NCBI GenBank assembly: GCA_002404465.1 | Contig: DHJT01000039.1 | Coordinates: forward strand, 34,616 to 64,323 | Origin: Sutterella sp. UBA4713 | Lineage (GTDB): Bacteria > Pseudomonadota > Gammaproteobacteria > Burkholderiales > Burkholderiaceae_F | Length of the DNA stretch: 29,708 nucleotides | Direction of reading: 5' to 3' | Part shown: one piece after another, positions 16,149-24,075 of the stretch | How positions within the stretch are numbered: position 1 is the first letter of the stretch | How the letters are laid out: each line of letters opens with the position of its first letter | Position numbers and translations under genes: made by a program | The notes under the pieces: generated by a model | What the model saw: the letters and a program-made list of their open reading frames with translations, nothing else | What the model was told of the DNA's origin: nothing | Database searches by the model: none

Positions 16149-16937
16149 TTACTTGTTAATCGACCAAACGGTCGTCGGTGTGTAACGTACGGCAGACTGC
16201 TGGCTTTCAACAAGTGCTTTGCCCGTCGAGTAGAACGACCAGGCGGTCAGGGTGCCGCAGACAATCATCGCGAAAGCAACAATGACCATGCCCTTGCGAA
16301 GGCCGTTGCAACGACCCTTGATCACGTCCCACTTAACGGCGAGGCGATACAGGCCGATCATGCCGTGCAATTCGGTCACAATCAGGAAGATCAAGGTCCA
16401 ATCCAGGCCCATGCTGAAGGTGTGGACGGCGGAAAGATTCGGGTCTAAGCCGGCCGGATTGCACAGCATGCTCATTAAGTGCGGGAAGACCAAAGCAGTC
16501 AAAAGAACACCCGTCACAATCTGGATACGCCAGAGCGACGAATCGGAGTGGTGCAACATCGTGATATGCGCGTTAACGTCGCGGCACTGTTTGTAGGATG
16601 TCGGGAAACGACGCAGAGCGCACAGCGCGTGCAAAATCACGCAGACCATGATAAAGCCGATAAACAGAATATGAAGCCAGAGCTGCTCGTGCCCGAAAAT
16701 CGGTGTGCCGCCGGAAATCTGAATCAGGTTCCAGAACGTATCTTTTCCGATTTGCATTGAGCTTGTAAAGGCCATGTGACAGAACAGGAACAAGCCGAGG
16801 ATCAAACCCGTCACCGACTGTGTCACATCGCAGTAGGCAGGCCACTTGCTTGCGCGTTTGGCATCTTTCAAGGTCACGCCGGCGATGATTTCCGGACCTG
16901 TCGGCGTGTGCGCACGTAATTCTTGCTGAGGAGTCAT
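16149..16937 (-). CDS. frdC: Fumarate reductase cytochrome b subunit (diheme FrdC type)
   Basis: 262-residue membrane protein with five hydrophobic helices, resembling the diheme cytochrome b of Wolinella quinol:fumarate reductase, which oxidises menaquinol and feeds electrons to the FrdAB fumarate-reducing head. Candidate axial heme ligands H54, H103, H153 and H191 have spacings 49, 50 and 38, nearly those of the Wolinella ligands (44, 93, 143, 182). E189, two residues before H191, sits where Wolinella has the proton-path Glu180. The opening DVTQSVTGLILGLFLFCHM is typical of the family. ATG 16937 has an AAGGAAAG site; a longer reading frame adds a basic segment unlike the family. No frdA or frdB is adjacent: uvrA converges on one side and upp lies on the other. 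A succinate dehydrogenase role is possible. Confidence 0.88.
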   Translation of the reverse strand: MTPQQELRAHTPTGPEIIAGVTLKDAKRASKWPAYCDVTQSVTGLILGLFLFCHMAFTSSMQIGKDTFWNLIQISGGTPIFGHEQLWLHILFIGFIMVCVILHALCALRRFPTSYKQCRDVNAHITMLHHSDSSLWRIQIVTGVLLTALVFPHLMSMLCNPAGLDPNLSAVHTFSMGLDWTLIFLIVTELHGMIGLYRLAVKWDVIKGRCNGLRKGMVIVAFAMIVCGTLTAWSFYSTGKALVESQQSAVRYTPTTVWSINK

Positions 16938-17060
16938 TTTCTTTCCTTGTTTCTTAGTAGTACGAGCACGGGGCGGTCTGCCTCGCTCGCATGCCGACAT
17001 GATGCTCTCTTCGGGCAGTTTGGATTTGATAAATGTCAAAGTTGTAACGCATTTTTTCAG

Positions 17061-17125
17061 AAAAAAACGGATTTGTCCGTCATTATGTTCCGATATAAGG
17101 AACAACAAATACTATTTTTAGTATT
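17061..17125 (-). promoter_or_regulatory. frdC upstream regulatory region with three inverted repeats
   Basis: The 312-base gap between frdC and upp contains AATACTA-TTTT-TAGTATT (17108-17125), TGTTCC-N7-GGAACA (17086-17104) and ACGGA-TTTG-TCCGT (17067-17080). The last, read on the minus strand, is followed by a T-run and resembles a short attenuator. A CATAAT -10-like box (minus, 17087-17082) overlaps the end of the second repeat. A repressor or activator site for frdC is plausible; its identity is unknown. No FNR box (TTGAT-N4-ATCAA) was seen. Confidence 0.4.
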
Positions 17126-17197
17126 AACCCTAATTTTCGGAGAAAAATTTGTTAAATTCTCTCATAAAGGACGGTCGCCGTCTGTTAAACGAAAAAA

Positions 17198-17223
17198 CCT
17201 GCACTCTTTTTCAAGAGGGCAGG
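17198..17223 (-). terminator. upp terminator
   Basis: CCTGC(17198-17202)...GCAGG(17219-17223) with an inner CTCTT/AAGAG pairing forms a long stem. On the minus strand it is followed by six T (17197-17192). This is a strong intrinsic terminator 26 bases after the upp stop. Confidence 0.88.
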
Positions 17224-17249
17224 CTTTGAAATGGACTTTTAGATTAAAA

Positions 17250-17897
17250 CTATTTTGTGCCGAACAGACGATCTCCGGCATCGCCTAAACCCGGAACGAT
17301 GTAGGCATTCTCATTTAAACGTTCGTCTAAGGAAGCTACCCAAATTTCAATCTTCGGGTGGCGTTCGAGCATGACTTGAACCCCCTCGGGAGCAGCTACC
17401 AGGGCCAAGAATTTAATGGAGTCGGCACTGACTCCGCGCTTTAACAAAACCTCAACGGCGTGAGCGGCTGAGAATCCCGTGGCCATCATCGGATCGCAGA
17501 CGAAAAAGAGGCGATCCGTTACGTTCGGCAAGCGCACCAGGTATTCGACCGGCCGTTTGTTTTCATCACGGTACATGCCGATATGGCCGACACGTGCCGA
17601 GGGCATCAATTCAAGGAGTCCGTCGCTCATACCGAGGCCGGCGCGCAAAATCGGGACAATCACTTGTTTTTTCCCGGCTAAAGTCGGTGCTTCCATGACT
17701 GAAATCGGTGTTTCGATTTTGCGACTGGAAAGCGGAAGATCACGCGTGAGTTCATAACCCATAAGAACGGTGATTTCCTTTAGAAGCTGGCGAAAGACGT
17801 TAGTGCTCGTCTCTTTTTGCCGCATGATGGAAAGCTTGTGCTGGATTAGCGGATGGTCAACGATATGCAGATTGGGAAAACGGGGATCAGTTCTCAT
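17250..17897 (-). CDS. upp: Uracil phosphoribosyltransferase
   Basis: 215 residues; salvages uracil with PRPP to UMP in the cytoplasm. The PRTase core shows ILRAGLGMSDG (84-94), the PRPP loop CDPMMATGFSAA (134-145) and the family C-terminus GLGDAGDRLFGTK (203-215). The PRPP loop has Phe where most bacterial enzymes have Gly (ATGGS), a mild oddity. ATG 17897 has a GAGG site. Monocistronic: terminator downstream, its own TATAAT upstream. Confidence 0.96.
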   Translation of the reverse strand: MRTDPRFPNLHIVDHPLIQHKLSIMRQKETSTNVFRQLLKEITVLMGYELTRDLPLSSRKIETPISVMEAPTLAGKKQVIVPILRAGLGMSDGLLELMPSARVGHIGMYRDENKRPVEYLVRLPNVTDRLFFVCDPMMATGFSAAHAVEVLLKRGVSADSIKFLALVAAPEGVQVMLERHPKIEIWVASLDERLNENAYIVPGLGDAGDRLFGTK

Positions 17898-17975
17898 GGC
17901 TAGACCTCAAAAACGGTTGCGACAAAACTCGGCAGGGAGGGCTTCAACCGATAAAGCCTCTTTGCAACGCACAGG

Positions 17976-18033
17976 ATTATAGCGAGGGCTTGCCAAGAAT
18001 TATTTTCCGAAAATCGGTAAATCGCGCAAGCCC
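17976..18033 (-). promoter_or_regulatory. upp promoter -10 and upstream inverted repeats
   Basis: TATAAT on the minus strand (17981-17976) suits upp, with a leader of about 70-75 bases. Just upstream, GGGCTTGC (17986-17993) pairs with GCAAGCCC (18026-18033), and ATTTTC-C-GAAAAT (18002-18014) lies inside. No clear -35 is present, so an activator or operator role for the repeats is possible. A plus-strand TTGAGT/TAGACT pair (18048-18076, 17-base spacing) is a weak candidate promoter for the next gene. Confidence 0.4.
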
Positions 18034-18118
18034 GGCGTCGAAAACCATTGAGTTTTTCGGGTTCACTAACTAGACTTACCAAGAAACGTTGCCCTTGCCT
18101 TTTTCCTTTGAGGATGCC

Positions 18119-18739
18119 ATGTCGATTCGAACCGTTGTCATTTTGCTTTTGTGCATCTTGAGTGCTGTGTTTTTGGCGGTTAACTGGTCGGGAATTGTGG
18201 CGCCGGTCCCGGTGAACCTGCTTTTCACGCAAGTTCAAGCGCCGCTCGGATTGATTCTTTTTATCGTCCTCGGTTTGCTGCTTGTTGCCTGCATCCTTTG
18301 GTCGCTCATGCAACAGGCGGCCGTGCTCGTTGACATTCGAAAAGCCTATCGCGAGGCCAGAACCAGTAAGCGTCTGGCAGAAGATGCCGAGCAGTCGCGT
18401 CTTGAGGCATCAACTAAGACGGTAACGCAAGAATTTTCCGACCTTTCTCAGACAATGAAAACCGAATCGGAAAATACGGCGGCTGCGCTTGCCGCACTGA
18501 CCGAACAAATTCAGGCGCTGAAAACGGATCTAAAAGCGCTGGATTCCAAGATGGTTCGAATTGCGCAAAGTCACGGGATTGAATTGCCACCGGAAGAACC
18601 GGTGAAGCGTCGTCATCCGTTCTTTGATTTTTTCAGTAAGAAAACGGGTAAGGCGGAAAATACCGAGGAAGTTAAGTCGAAGCCCGTCCTTGAGAATCAC
18701 GAAAAACCCCGCGATGAAAAGACCGCGGGGCTCTCCTGA
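18119..18739 (+). CDS. LapA-domain membrane protein with long coiled-coil tail
   Basis: 206 residues. Two transmembrane helices (about 4-22 and 42-64) frame a short loop containing VPVNLLF, the pattern of the LapA/YciS domain. A long charged coiled coil (about 75-150) follows, then a basic HPFFDFFSKK patch and a Lys/Glu-rich tail. E. coli LapA (about 100 residues) works with LapB to tune LpxC turnover and LPS synthesis; here the protein is twice as long and no lapB neighbour is in the window, so that role is only a suggestion. ATG 18119 has a GAGG site. Its last 30 bases also encode the terminator hairpin of the convergent fbp gene. Confidence 0.75.
   Translation: MSIRTVVILLLCILSAVFLAVNWSGIVAPVPVNLLFTQVQAPLGLILFIVLGLLLVACILWSLMQQAAVLVDIRKAYREARTSKRLAEDAEQSRLEASTKTVTQEFSDLSQTMKTESENTAAALAALTEQIQALKTDLKALDSKMVRIAQSHGIELPPEEPVKRRHPFFDFFSKKTGKAENTEEVKSKPVLENHEKPRDEKTAGLS
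18702..18730 (-). terminator. fbp terminator embedded in the LapA-like gene
   Basis: CCCCGCG (18707-18713) pairs with CGCGGGG (18724-18730) around a 10-base loop. On the minus strand five T follow (18706-18702). It lies inside the coding end of the opposing gene. Confidence 0.8.
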
Positions 18740-18754
18740 AAGTCAGATTGACGA

Positions 18755-19795
18755 CTATTTGCTTTCGGCAACCTTTTCGTCTTTGTCAGCTTCAGCTTCC
18801 GTAATGTAGCGCGTTACGCGTTCGACTTCTTCGGCCGCTCCCAAGAAAACCGGAATGCGTTGGTGGAGCTTTTCGGGTTGGATTTCCAGAATGCGTTCGT
18901 GACCGTCGGTGCACATGCCGCCGGCTTGTTCGACTAAAAAGCCCATGGGATTGGCTTCATACATCAAACGCAGTTTGCCGGGTCTGTCTGTCATGCGCTT
19001 GTCCCACGGGTACATGAAGATGCCGCCGCGCGAGAGAATGCGATGAACTTCGGCTCCCATGGAGGCAATCCAGCGCATGTTAAAGTCCTTGCCGCGCGGT
19101 CCGGTTGTTCCTTCAAGAAGTTCCGTGATATAGCGATGCACGGGCTCGGTCCAATGGCGCATATTCGAGCAGTTAATAGCAAACTCGTGAGCCTCTCGCG
19201 GGATGATTGATTCGCTCTTAGTGAAGATAAAGTGGTTGGAGGCAGGGTCAAGAGTAAACATCACGACGCCGCGTCCGAGCGTCAGCGCCATCGTTGTTTG
19301 CGGTCCATAGACCACGTATCCGGCCGCAACCTGATTGATTCCCGGTTGTAAGAAATCAATATCGGAAATATCGTGGGTTGCTCCGTGCGGGCTTGGAAGA
19401 ATGGAAAACAGGGTACTGATGGAAATGTTAATGTCGATGTTGCTCGAACCGTCCAATGGGTCAAACGTCACGAGATACGGTCCGACCGGCAGGTAGGCCG
19501 GAACCGGCAGAGATGTTTCCATCTCTTCGCTGGCCATGCCGCACACGCATCCGGAGCGAATACAGCCTTTGACCATCAAATCGTTACAGATGACATCCAG
19601 TTGCTTTTGCACTTCGCCTTGTACGTTTGTCGATCCGGCAACGCCTAAAACGCCGGCCACATCGCCGCAGGATACTTCAAAACTGATTTCTTTACAGGTT
19701 TCGGAAATATTGATAATCAGTTGCGAAAGCTTCGGATCGAGTCCGTACTCGGCAATTTCGTTATCAAGAAATGTGTGGAGCGTTTGTCGTTGCAT
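18755..19795 (-). CDS. fbp: Fructose-1,6-bisphosphatase, class I
   Basis: 346 residues; hydrolyses fructose-1,6-bisphosphate to fructose-6-phosphate in gluconeogenesis. The metal-binding motifs are clear: E90/E91 in SEE, the hallmark DPLDGSSNID at 112-121, and a later YEANPMGFLVEQAGG containing the third metal Glu. Length fits class I (about 335). ATG 19795 has AAAGGA upstream; an in-frame TTG two codons earlier is possible. It begins 11 bases after the pepN stop and is probably co-transcribed with it. A strong terminator follows. Confidence 0.97.
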   Translation of the reverse strand: MQRQTLHTFLDNEIAEYGLDPKLSQLIINISETCKEISFEVSCGDVAGVLGVAGSTNVQGEVQKQLDVICNDLMVKGCIRSGCVCGMASEEMETSLPVPAYLPVGPYLVTFDPLDGSSNIDINISISTLFSILPSPHGATHDISDIDFLQPGINQVAAGYVVYGPQTTMALTLGRGVVMFTLDPASNHFIFTKSESIIPREAHEFAINCSNMRHWTEPVHRYITELLEGTTGPRGKDFNMRWIASMGAEVHRILSRGGIFMYPWDKRMTDRPGKLRLMYEANPMGFLVEQAGGMCTDGHERILEIQPEKLHQRIPVFLGAAEEVERVTRYITEAEADKDEKVAESK

Positions 19796-19806
19796 GACCA
19801 AGTCCT

Positions 19807-22476
19807 TTAGTGGTGAGTGAGCGCTTTTTCAACAATTTCCCGAACTGCCGGGGAAAGCGTTGAGCAAGCGGCGACGCGGGTAAGAGCCTTGTACATCAGT
19901 TTGGCACGTTTTGGCTCGTAGCGGCGCCAGTTTTCAAGGGCGCGTGCCATGCGAGACGCAACATGCGTGTTAACTGAATCTAATTGCAAAATCGTGTCTG
20001 CCCAGAATTCGTACCCTAAACCGTCGGCACGATGAAATTCGGCCGGATTGCGGTTAAAGAAAGCGCCGAGGAGGGCATAAACATTATTCGGGTTTTTGAT
20101 AGAAAAGACGTCGTATCCCATCAAAGCGCGAACACGGTCTAAAACCGGAAGTTCGTCTTTAAAGGACGGGGCCAGAGCCTGTACCGTAAACCACTTGTTT
20201 AAAAGGAGCGGTTCCTTGTACCACAGTTTGGCTGCGGCATTTAAAACGTCGGCCTTGGCAGGGCTTCTGGAAAAGACGATGCTCGTTAGCGCGGCAAGGC
20301 GATCGGTCAAATTGTCGGCCTTTTCGAACTGTTCGCGCACTCCGAGGAGTGCCTTGGCACTGCCGCCGGCCAGCCAGTAATCCAGCGCCAAATTTTTCAG
20401 AGCGCGTTTTCCGGATTGCGCGGCATCGGGTCGATACGGTTCCGTGACGGTTTCGGTCTGGGCTGTCATTGCCAGGTCTTGTGCAAAGCGACTCCCGAGA
20501 GCTTCGCGTGCGGCAAAGACGGCTTTGTGGACGGTGTCGGGATTGATCAGGACTCTTTCTTGTGCAATGGCGGTTTCGTCCGGCATTGCCAGAGCACAGG
20601 CACGAAAGGCCGGAGAAATTTGCGTATCTTTTAGAATTTTCCCGAATGTACGAATCCAGATTTCGGGAACAACGGCCTCTTCTCCGCGCTCAATCTCGTC
20701 GACCATTTCTCCGAGGCAGGCATGGACAAGTGAACGCATGGCCTCGGCTCGATTAAATAGGTCCGAATCGTTAAGAGCTAAAAACGACAGTTCCTCGCGG
20801 GCATAGGGGTACTCGAAAATTACCGGTGCAGAGAAACCGCGTCCGACCGATAGGATCGGATTTTCTTCAATGTGGGTAAAGACCCATTGGTCGGATTCTT
20901 TCGCCAAAATCAGTGTGCGACTTGTTCCGGTCGGTTCAGTTTCTCCGGCCAAGCAAAGCGGAAGATCTTTTCCGGCATTGCCGATCAGACCGATGGTTAT
21001 CGGTATGACAAAGGGCTTTTTTTCAGATTGCCCCGGTGTGGGCGAAGTGGTTTGTGACGCGTAAATCGTACATGTTTTAGCAAGCGGGTCAAACACGGTA
21101 CGGACGCGCACACGCGGGGTCCCTGCCTGACTGTACCAGAGTGCAAACTGCGTCAGATCCACACCGCAGGCCTCGGTAAAAGCTGTCAGGAAATCGTCGC
21201 ACGTGACGGCCTGACCGTCAAAGCGCGCCAAGTAATTTGTCAGCCCTTTCTTGAAACCGTCTTTGCCGAGGATGGTCTGGAGCATGCGTATGACTTCAGC
21301 GCCTTTTTCATAGACGGTCATCGTGTAAAAATTATCGATTTCCCGATAGCTTTCCGGACGGATGGGGTGCGCCATGGGACCGGCATCTTCCGGAAACTGA
21401 GCTTGACGCAGGGCACGCACATCCAGAATGCGTCGGACGGCACGCGATGCGGCATCGGGCTCCATGTCCATGGAAAACTCCTGGTCGCGGAAAACCGTCA
21501 AGCCCTCTTTGAGCGTAATCTGAAACCAGTCGCGTACGGTGACGCGATCACCCGTCCAATTGTGGAAGTATTCATGACCGACGACTGATTCGATGCGATC
21601 GTAATCGGTGTCGGTGGCAATATCGGGCGTGGCCATCACGTAGCGGGAATTGAAGATATTCAGGCCCTTGTTTTCCATGGCGCCGAAGTTAAAGTCATCG
21701 GTGGCCACAATGCTGAATCGATCCAAATCGAGTTCCAGTCCGAAGCGCTCCTCATCCCAGCGAATGGCTTTTTTCAGACTTTCGAGCGCGTGTACGCTCT
21801 TGGCGTAATTGTGCGGTTCCGTCCAAATACTCAGGTGTGAGATGCGTCCGTCTTTGAGGGGAAAGTCCTCGCTTCGGTCTTTAAAGTCTCCGGCTACGAG
21901 TGCAAATAAGTAACTCGGCTTTTTGTACGGGTCAACGAATTTAGCCCAATGACGCTCGTTGGCTTCCTGCCCTGAGTCCGTCAAATTCCCGTTACTAAGA
22001 AGAATCGGACATGTCTTTTTGTCGGCGTGAATCGTGACCGTAAAGCGACTCATGACATCGGGCCTGTCGGGCCAGTAGGTGATGCGGCGAAATCCCTGGG
22101 ATTCGCACTGGCTCATAAAGGCCCCGTGGCTCATGTAGATTCCTGATAAAGCCGTGTTGCGTGCCGGACTGAAGCGATTGATAACCGTAATGTGTGCCGG
22201 GGCCGTAACGCCCTTAACAATCAAAGCAGAACTTGTCAGGGTGTAGTGGTTGTCGTCTACTTCGATACCGTTGATAAACAGGCGCTCAAAGGCCAGTTCG
22301 TCGGCATCTAACTGCAAGGAAGTCGGCATAAAGCCCGCTTTCGGGCGTACATGCATTGTGGTGGTGACGAGGGTTGATTCGGCATCGAGCACGAAGTCCA
22401 AATCAACGCTGTCAATGGTGTAGGGAAACGGTTTGTAGTCCTTGCGATAGACGATTTTTGTATCAGTTTCAGACAT
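19807..22476 (-). CDS. pepN: Aminopeptidase N (M1 family)
   Basis: 889-residue cytoplasmic zinc aminopeptidase that removes N-terminal residues from peptides. The substrate-anchoring GAMEN is at 265-269, the zinc motif HEYFH at 301-305 (HEXXH), and the third ligand Glu at about 324 in LKEGLTVF. The Ig-like and C-terminal helical domains of PepN (DUF3458 type) follow. Length is near E. coli PepN (870). ATG 22476 is chosen over an in-frame TTG three codons upstream; neither has a strong ribosome site. fbp follows closely in the same direction. Confidence 0.97.
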   Translation of the reverse strand: MSETDTKIVYRKDYKPFPYTIDSVDLDFVLDAESTLVTTTMHVRPKAGFMPTSLQLDADELAFERLFINGIEVDDNHYTLTSSALIVKGVTAPAHITVINRFSPARNTALSGIYMSHGAFMSQCESQGFRRITYWPDRPDVMSRFTVTIHADKKTCPILLSNGNLTDSGQEANERHWAKFVDPYKKPSYLFALVAGDFKDRSEDFPLKDGRISHLSIWTEPHNYAKSVHALESLKKAIRWDEERFGLELDLDRFSIVATDDFNFGAMENKGLNIFNSRYVMATPDIATDTDYDRIESVVGHEYFHNWTGDRVTVRDWFQITLKEGLTVFRDQEFSMDMEPDAASRAVRRILDVRALRQAQFPEDAGPMAHPIRPESYREIDNFYTMTVYEKGAEVIRMLQTILGKDGFKKGLTNYLARFDGQAVTCDDFLTAFTEACGVDLTQFALWYSQAGTPRVRVRTVFDPLAKTCTIYASQTTSPTPGQSEKKPFVIPITIGLIGNAGKDLPLCLAGETEPTGTSRTLILAKESDQWVFTHIEENPILSVGRGFSAPVIFEYPYAREELSFLALNDSDLFNRAEAMRSLVHACLGEMVDEIERGEEAVVPEIWIRTFGKILKDTQISPAFRACALAMPDETAIAQERVLINPDTVHKAVFAAREALGSRFAQDLAMTAQTETVTEPYRPDAAQSGKRALKNLALDYWLAGGSAKALLGVREQFEKADNLTDRLAALTSIVFSRSPAKADVLNAAAKLWYKEPLLLNKWFTVQALAPSFKDELPVLDRVRALMGYDVFSIKNPNNVYALLGAFFNRNPAEFHRADGLGYEFWADTILQLDSVNTHVASRMARALENWRRYEPKRAKLMYKALTRVAACSTLSPAVREIVEKALTHH

Positions 22477-22511
22477 GGAACACAATTAGGGTAATAGGGA
22501 AATTTGCGCTC

Positions 22512-22543
22512 ATTGTAGCGCTGAAAATCCGTCTTTCCAGCGC
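22512..22543 (-). promoter_or_regulatory. pepN -10 box and adjoining inverted repeat
   Basis: TACAAT on the minus strand (22517-22512) is directly preceded by an inverted repeat: GCGCTGAAAA (22518-22527 on plus) with TTTCCAGCGC (22534-22543), 9 of 10 Watson-Crick plus one G-U in RNA. The repeat covers most of the spacer and could be an operator, or the terminator of the upstream GTPase gene without a T-run. Confidence 0.4.
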
Positions 22544-22644
22544 ATCGTGTCCTTAAGGGGATCAGAATTTTGTTTTTCGATGATCGGACGAATCTTCCGG
22601 CCTTTAAACTGACGGAGTAGCCGCAATTGTTTCGATTACTGTCG

Positions 22645-24069
22645 TCAGAACGAGGCATCCGGGTACAGTTCGGAAAGCACTTGCCTTAAAACGGAATCGA
22701 GCATAATCGGCAGGTGTTTTGTTTCCACTTTGCGAATATTCAATGCTTTGGATAGGAGCGTACGCCAAAATTCCGGGCATTCGCCTTCGGCCCAATCGCC
22801 GCGTCCTCGACCGAAATGCGCCACGGCCAGATAAAGGAGTAAGGCCTCCAAAGCAAAATTACGGATAGCCGCATCGGACCATGCCACAACCGTGCCTTCT
22901 TTGACGTCACGCCGTGTGTTGTAGGCAATGGCGAGTCCTACACCCCCTAAAGCGCCCAAAACGCTTCCGATGAGTGTTCCGAGTCCCATGGATAAACCGC
23001 TTGCGGAAAGGTCGACGGCCAGTCCTCCGACCGCGCCCGAGCCGACGGCCCCCGCTAAGGCGGCGTTGGTCGTTTTCATCGGAGAAGAGACTTCCCAGTC
23101 GCTTTGAAGACGGTTAAAAAGTTCCTTTTTCACGCCTTTGCCGCGCAATCGATTGGCAACAATGAGTTTGTCCGTTAGGTCACAGAAGGCATCGGTTGCG
23201 CGTGCACAAAGCGCGGTTTGTGCGGATTTGACCGGATCTGCGGCATCGTCGTTTCCTCGAATGAGCTTCAAACGCTTTCCGAGACTTTTCAATTGGTAAG
23301 TAAACGAGAGGTCTCCCGTAGCCTCCTTGTCGTTCATGATGCGCTCGAGCGTGTGCATGAGGGCATCTAAGCTTGCTGCATACGCTGCACGTCTTTGCCG
23401 TGACCAGGTTTCGCGCAAGGACTCAAAGGCAGCTTTTTGTTCTTCGGGAAGAGCATCTCCGATGGCATCTAAAAGCGTAAATTCTTGAACCCAGCAACGG
23501 GCAAACGCATCCATCGGAAGCACTTTTTTGACAATCGGATAACCGCGCATCGCTTCGTTCCAGCGGGCTACGTCCAGGGCTTCGTCTTTCGCAGGACGCG
23601 GTTTGCCCATTTGATTTAAAAGCACGATGACGGGCTTTTTTACCCAGGCGAGGATGCTCATTTCGGCTTTGACGTACGGTGCCTCGTCGGGAAGCTCGGC
23701 GGCATTGACAAGGTAAAGCACAATGCTTGACGTGTCGCGCACATGTTTTAGGGCTTTTTGATTGAGCCACTGGGATTTGTTGGTCAAACGATCCCAAACT
23801 TCGGACAAAAACCACCCAACCGGGTTTTTGCGCCCTTCTAGCCGTTTGGCAAGAGCGACGGAATTTCCGAATCCCGGGGTGTCCCAGAGAATCAGTTCAC
23901 AGCCTTCGGCGTTGCGCGCCAAAACGTATTCATCGGTGGTTTCCGTCACGTGAGCCCGGTCGGCGATTTCGCCGACATCACGTGATAAAAGCGTGCGTGC
24001 CAGCGTCGTTTTGCCGATATTCGTGTGGCTGACCAAACTCAGATGAATGCGTAGCGGGTCTTTAGACAT
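22645..24069 (-). CDS. DUF3482-type GTPase with glycine-rich membrane segment
   Basis: 474 residues. The N-terminal Era/HSR1-like GTPase has P-loop S14-H-T-N-I-G-K-T21 (first Gly replaced by Ser), a switch I candidate around TETTDEY (42-48), G3 motif DTPG at 63-66, and a degenerate G4, NQMG at 152-155, in place of NKxD. An alpha-helical middle (205-330) leads to a glycine-zipper hydrophobic stretch at about 337-383 (AGAVGSGAVGGL; TLIGSVLGALGG) that could insert in a membrane. A C-terminal helical domain follows. Family members are usually partnered by a DUF2868 protein, as here: the genes are 6 bases apart. The function is not established; membrane remodelling or signalling is conjecture. ATG 24069 is preceded by GAGG; a TTG one codon earlier would also fit. 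Confidence 0.85.
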   Translation of the reverse strand: MSKDPLRIHLSLVSHTNIGKTTLARTLLSRDVGEIADRAHVTETTDEYVLARNAEGCELILWDTPGFGNSVALAKRLEGRKNPVGWFLSEVWDRLTNKSQWLNQKALKHVRDTSSIVLYLVNAAELPDEAPYVKAEMSILAWVKKPVIVLLNQMGKPRPAKDEALDVARWNEAMRGYPIVKKVLPMDAFARCWVQEFTLLDAIGDALPEEQKAAFESLRETWSRQRRAAYAASLDALMHTLERIMNDKEATGDLSFTYQLKSLGKRLKLIRGNDDAADPVKSAQTALCARATDAFCDLTDKLIVANRLRGKGVKKELFNRLQSDWEVSSPMKTTNAALAGAVGSGAVGGLAVDLSASGLSMGLGTLIGSVLGALGGVGLAIAYNTRRDVKEGTVVAWSDAAIRNFALEALLLYLAVAHFGRGRGDWAEGECPEFWRTLLSKALNIRKVETKHLPIMLDSVLRQVLSELYPDASF

Positions 24070-24075
24070 CAATGA

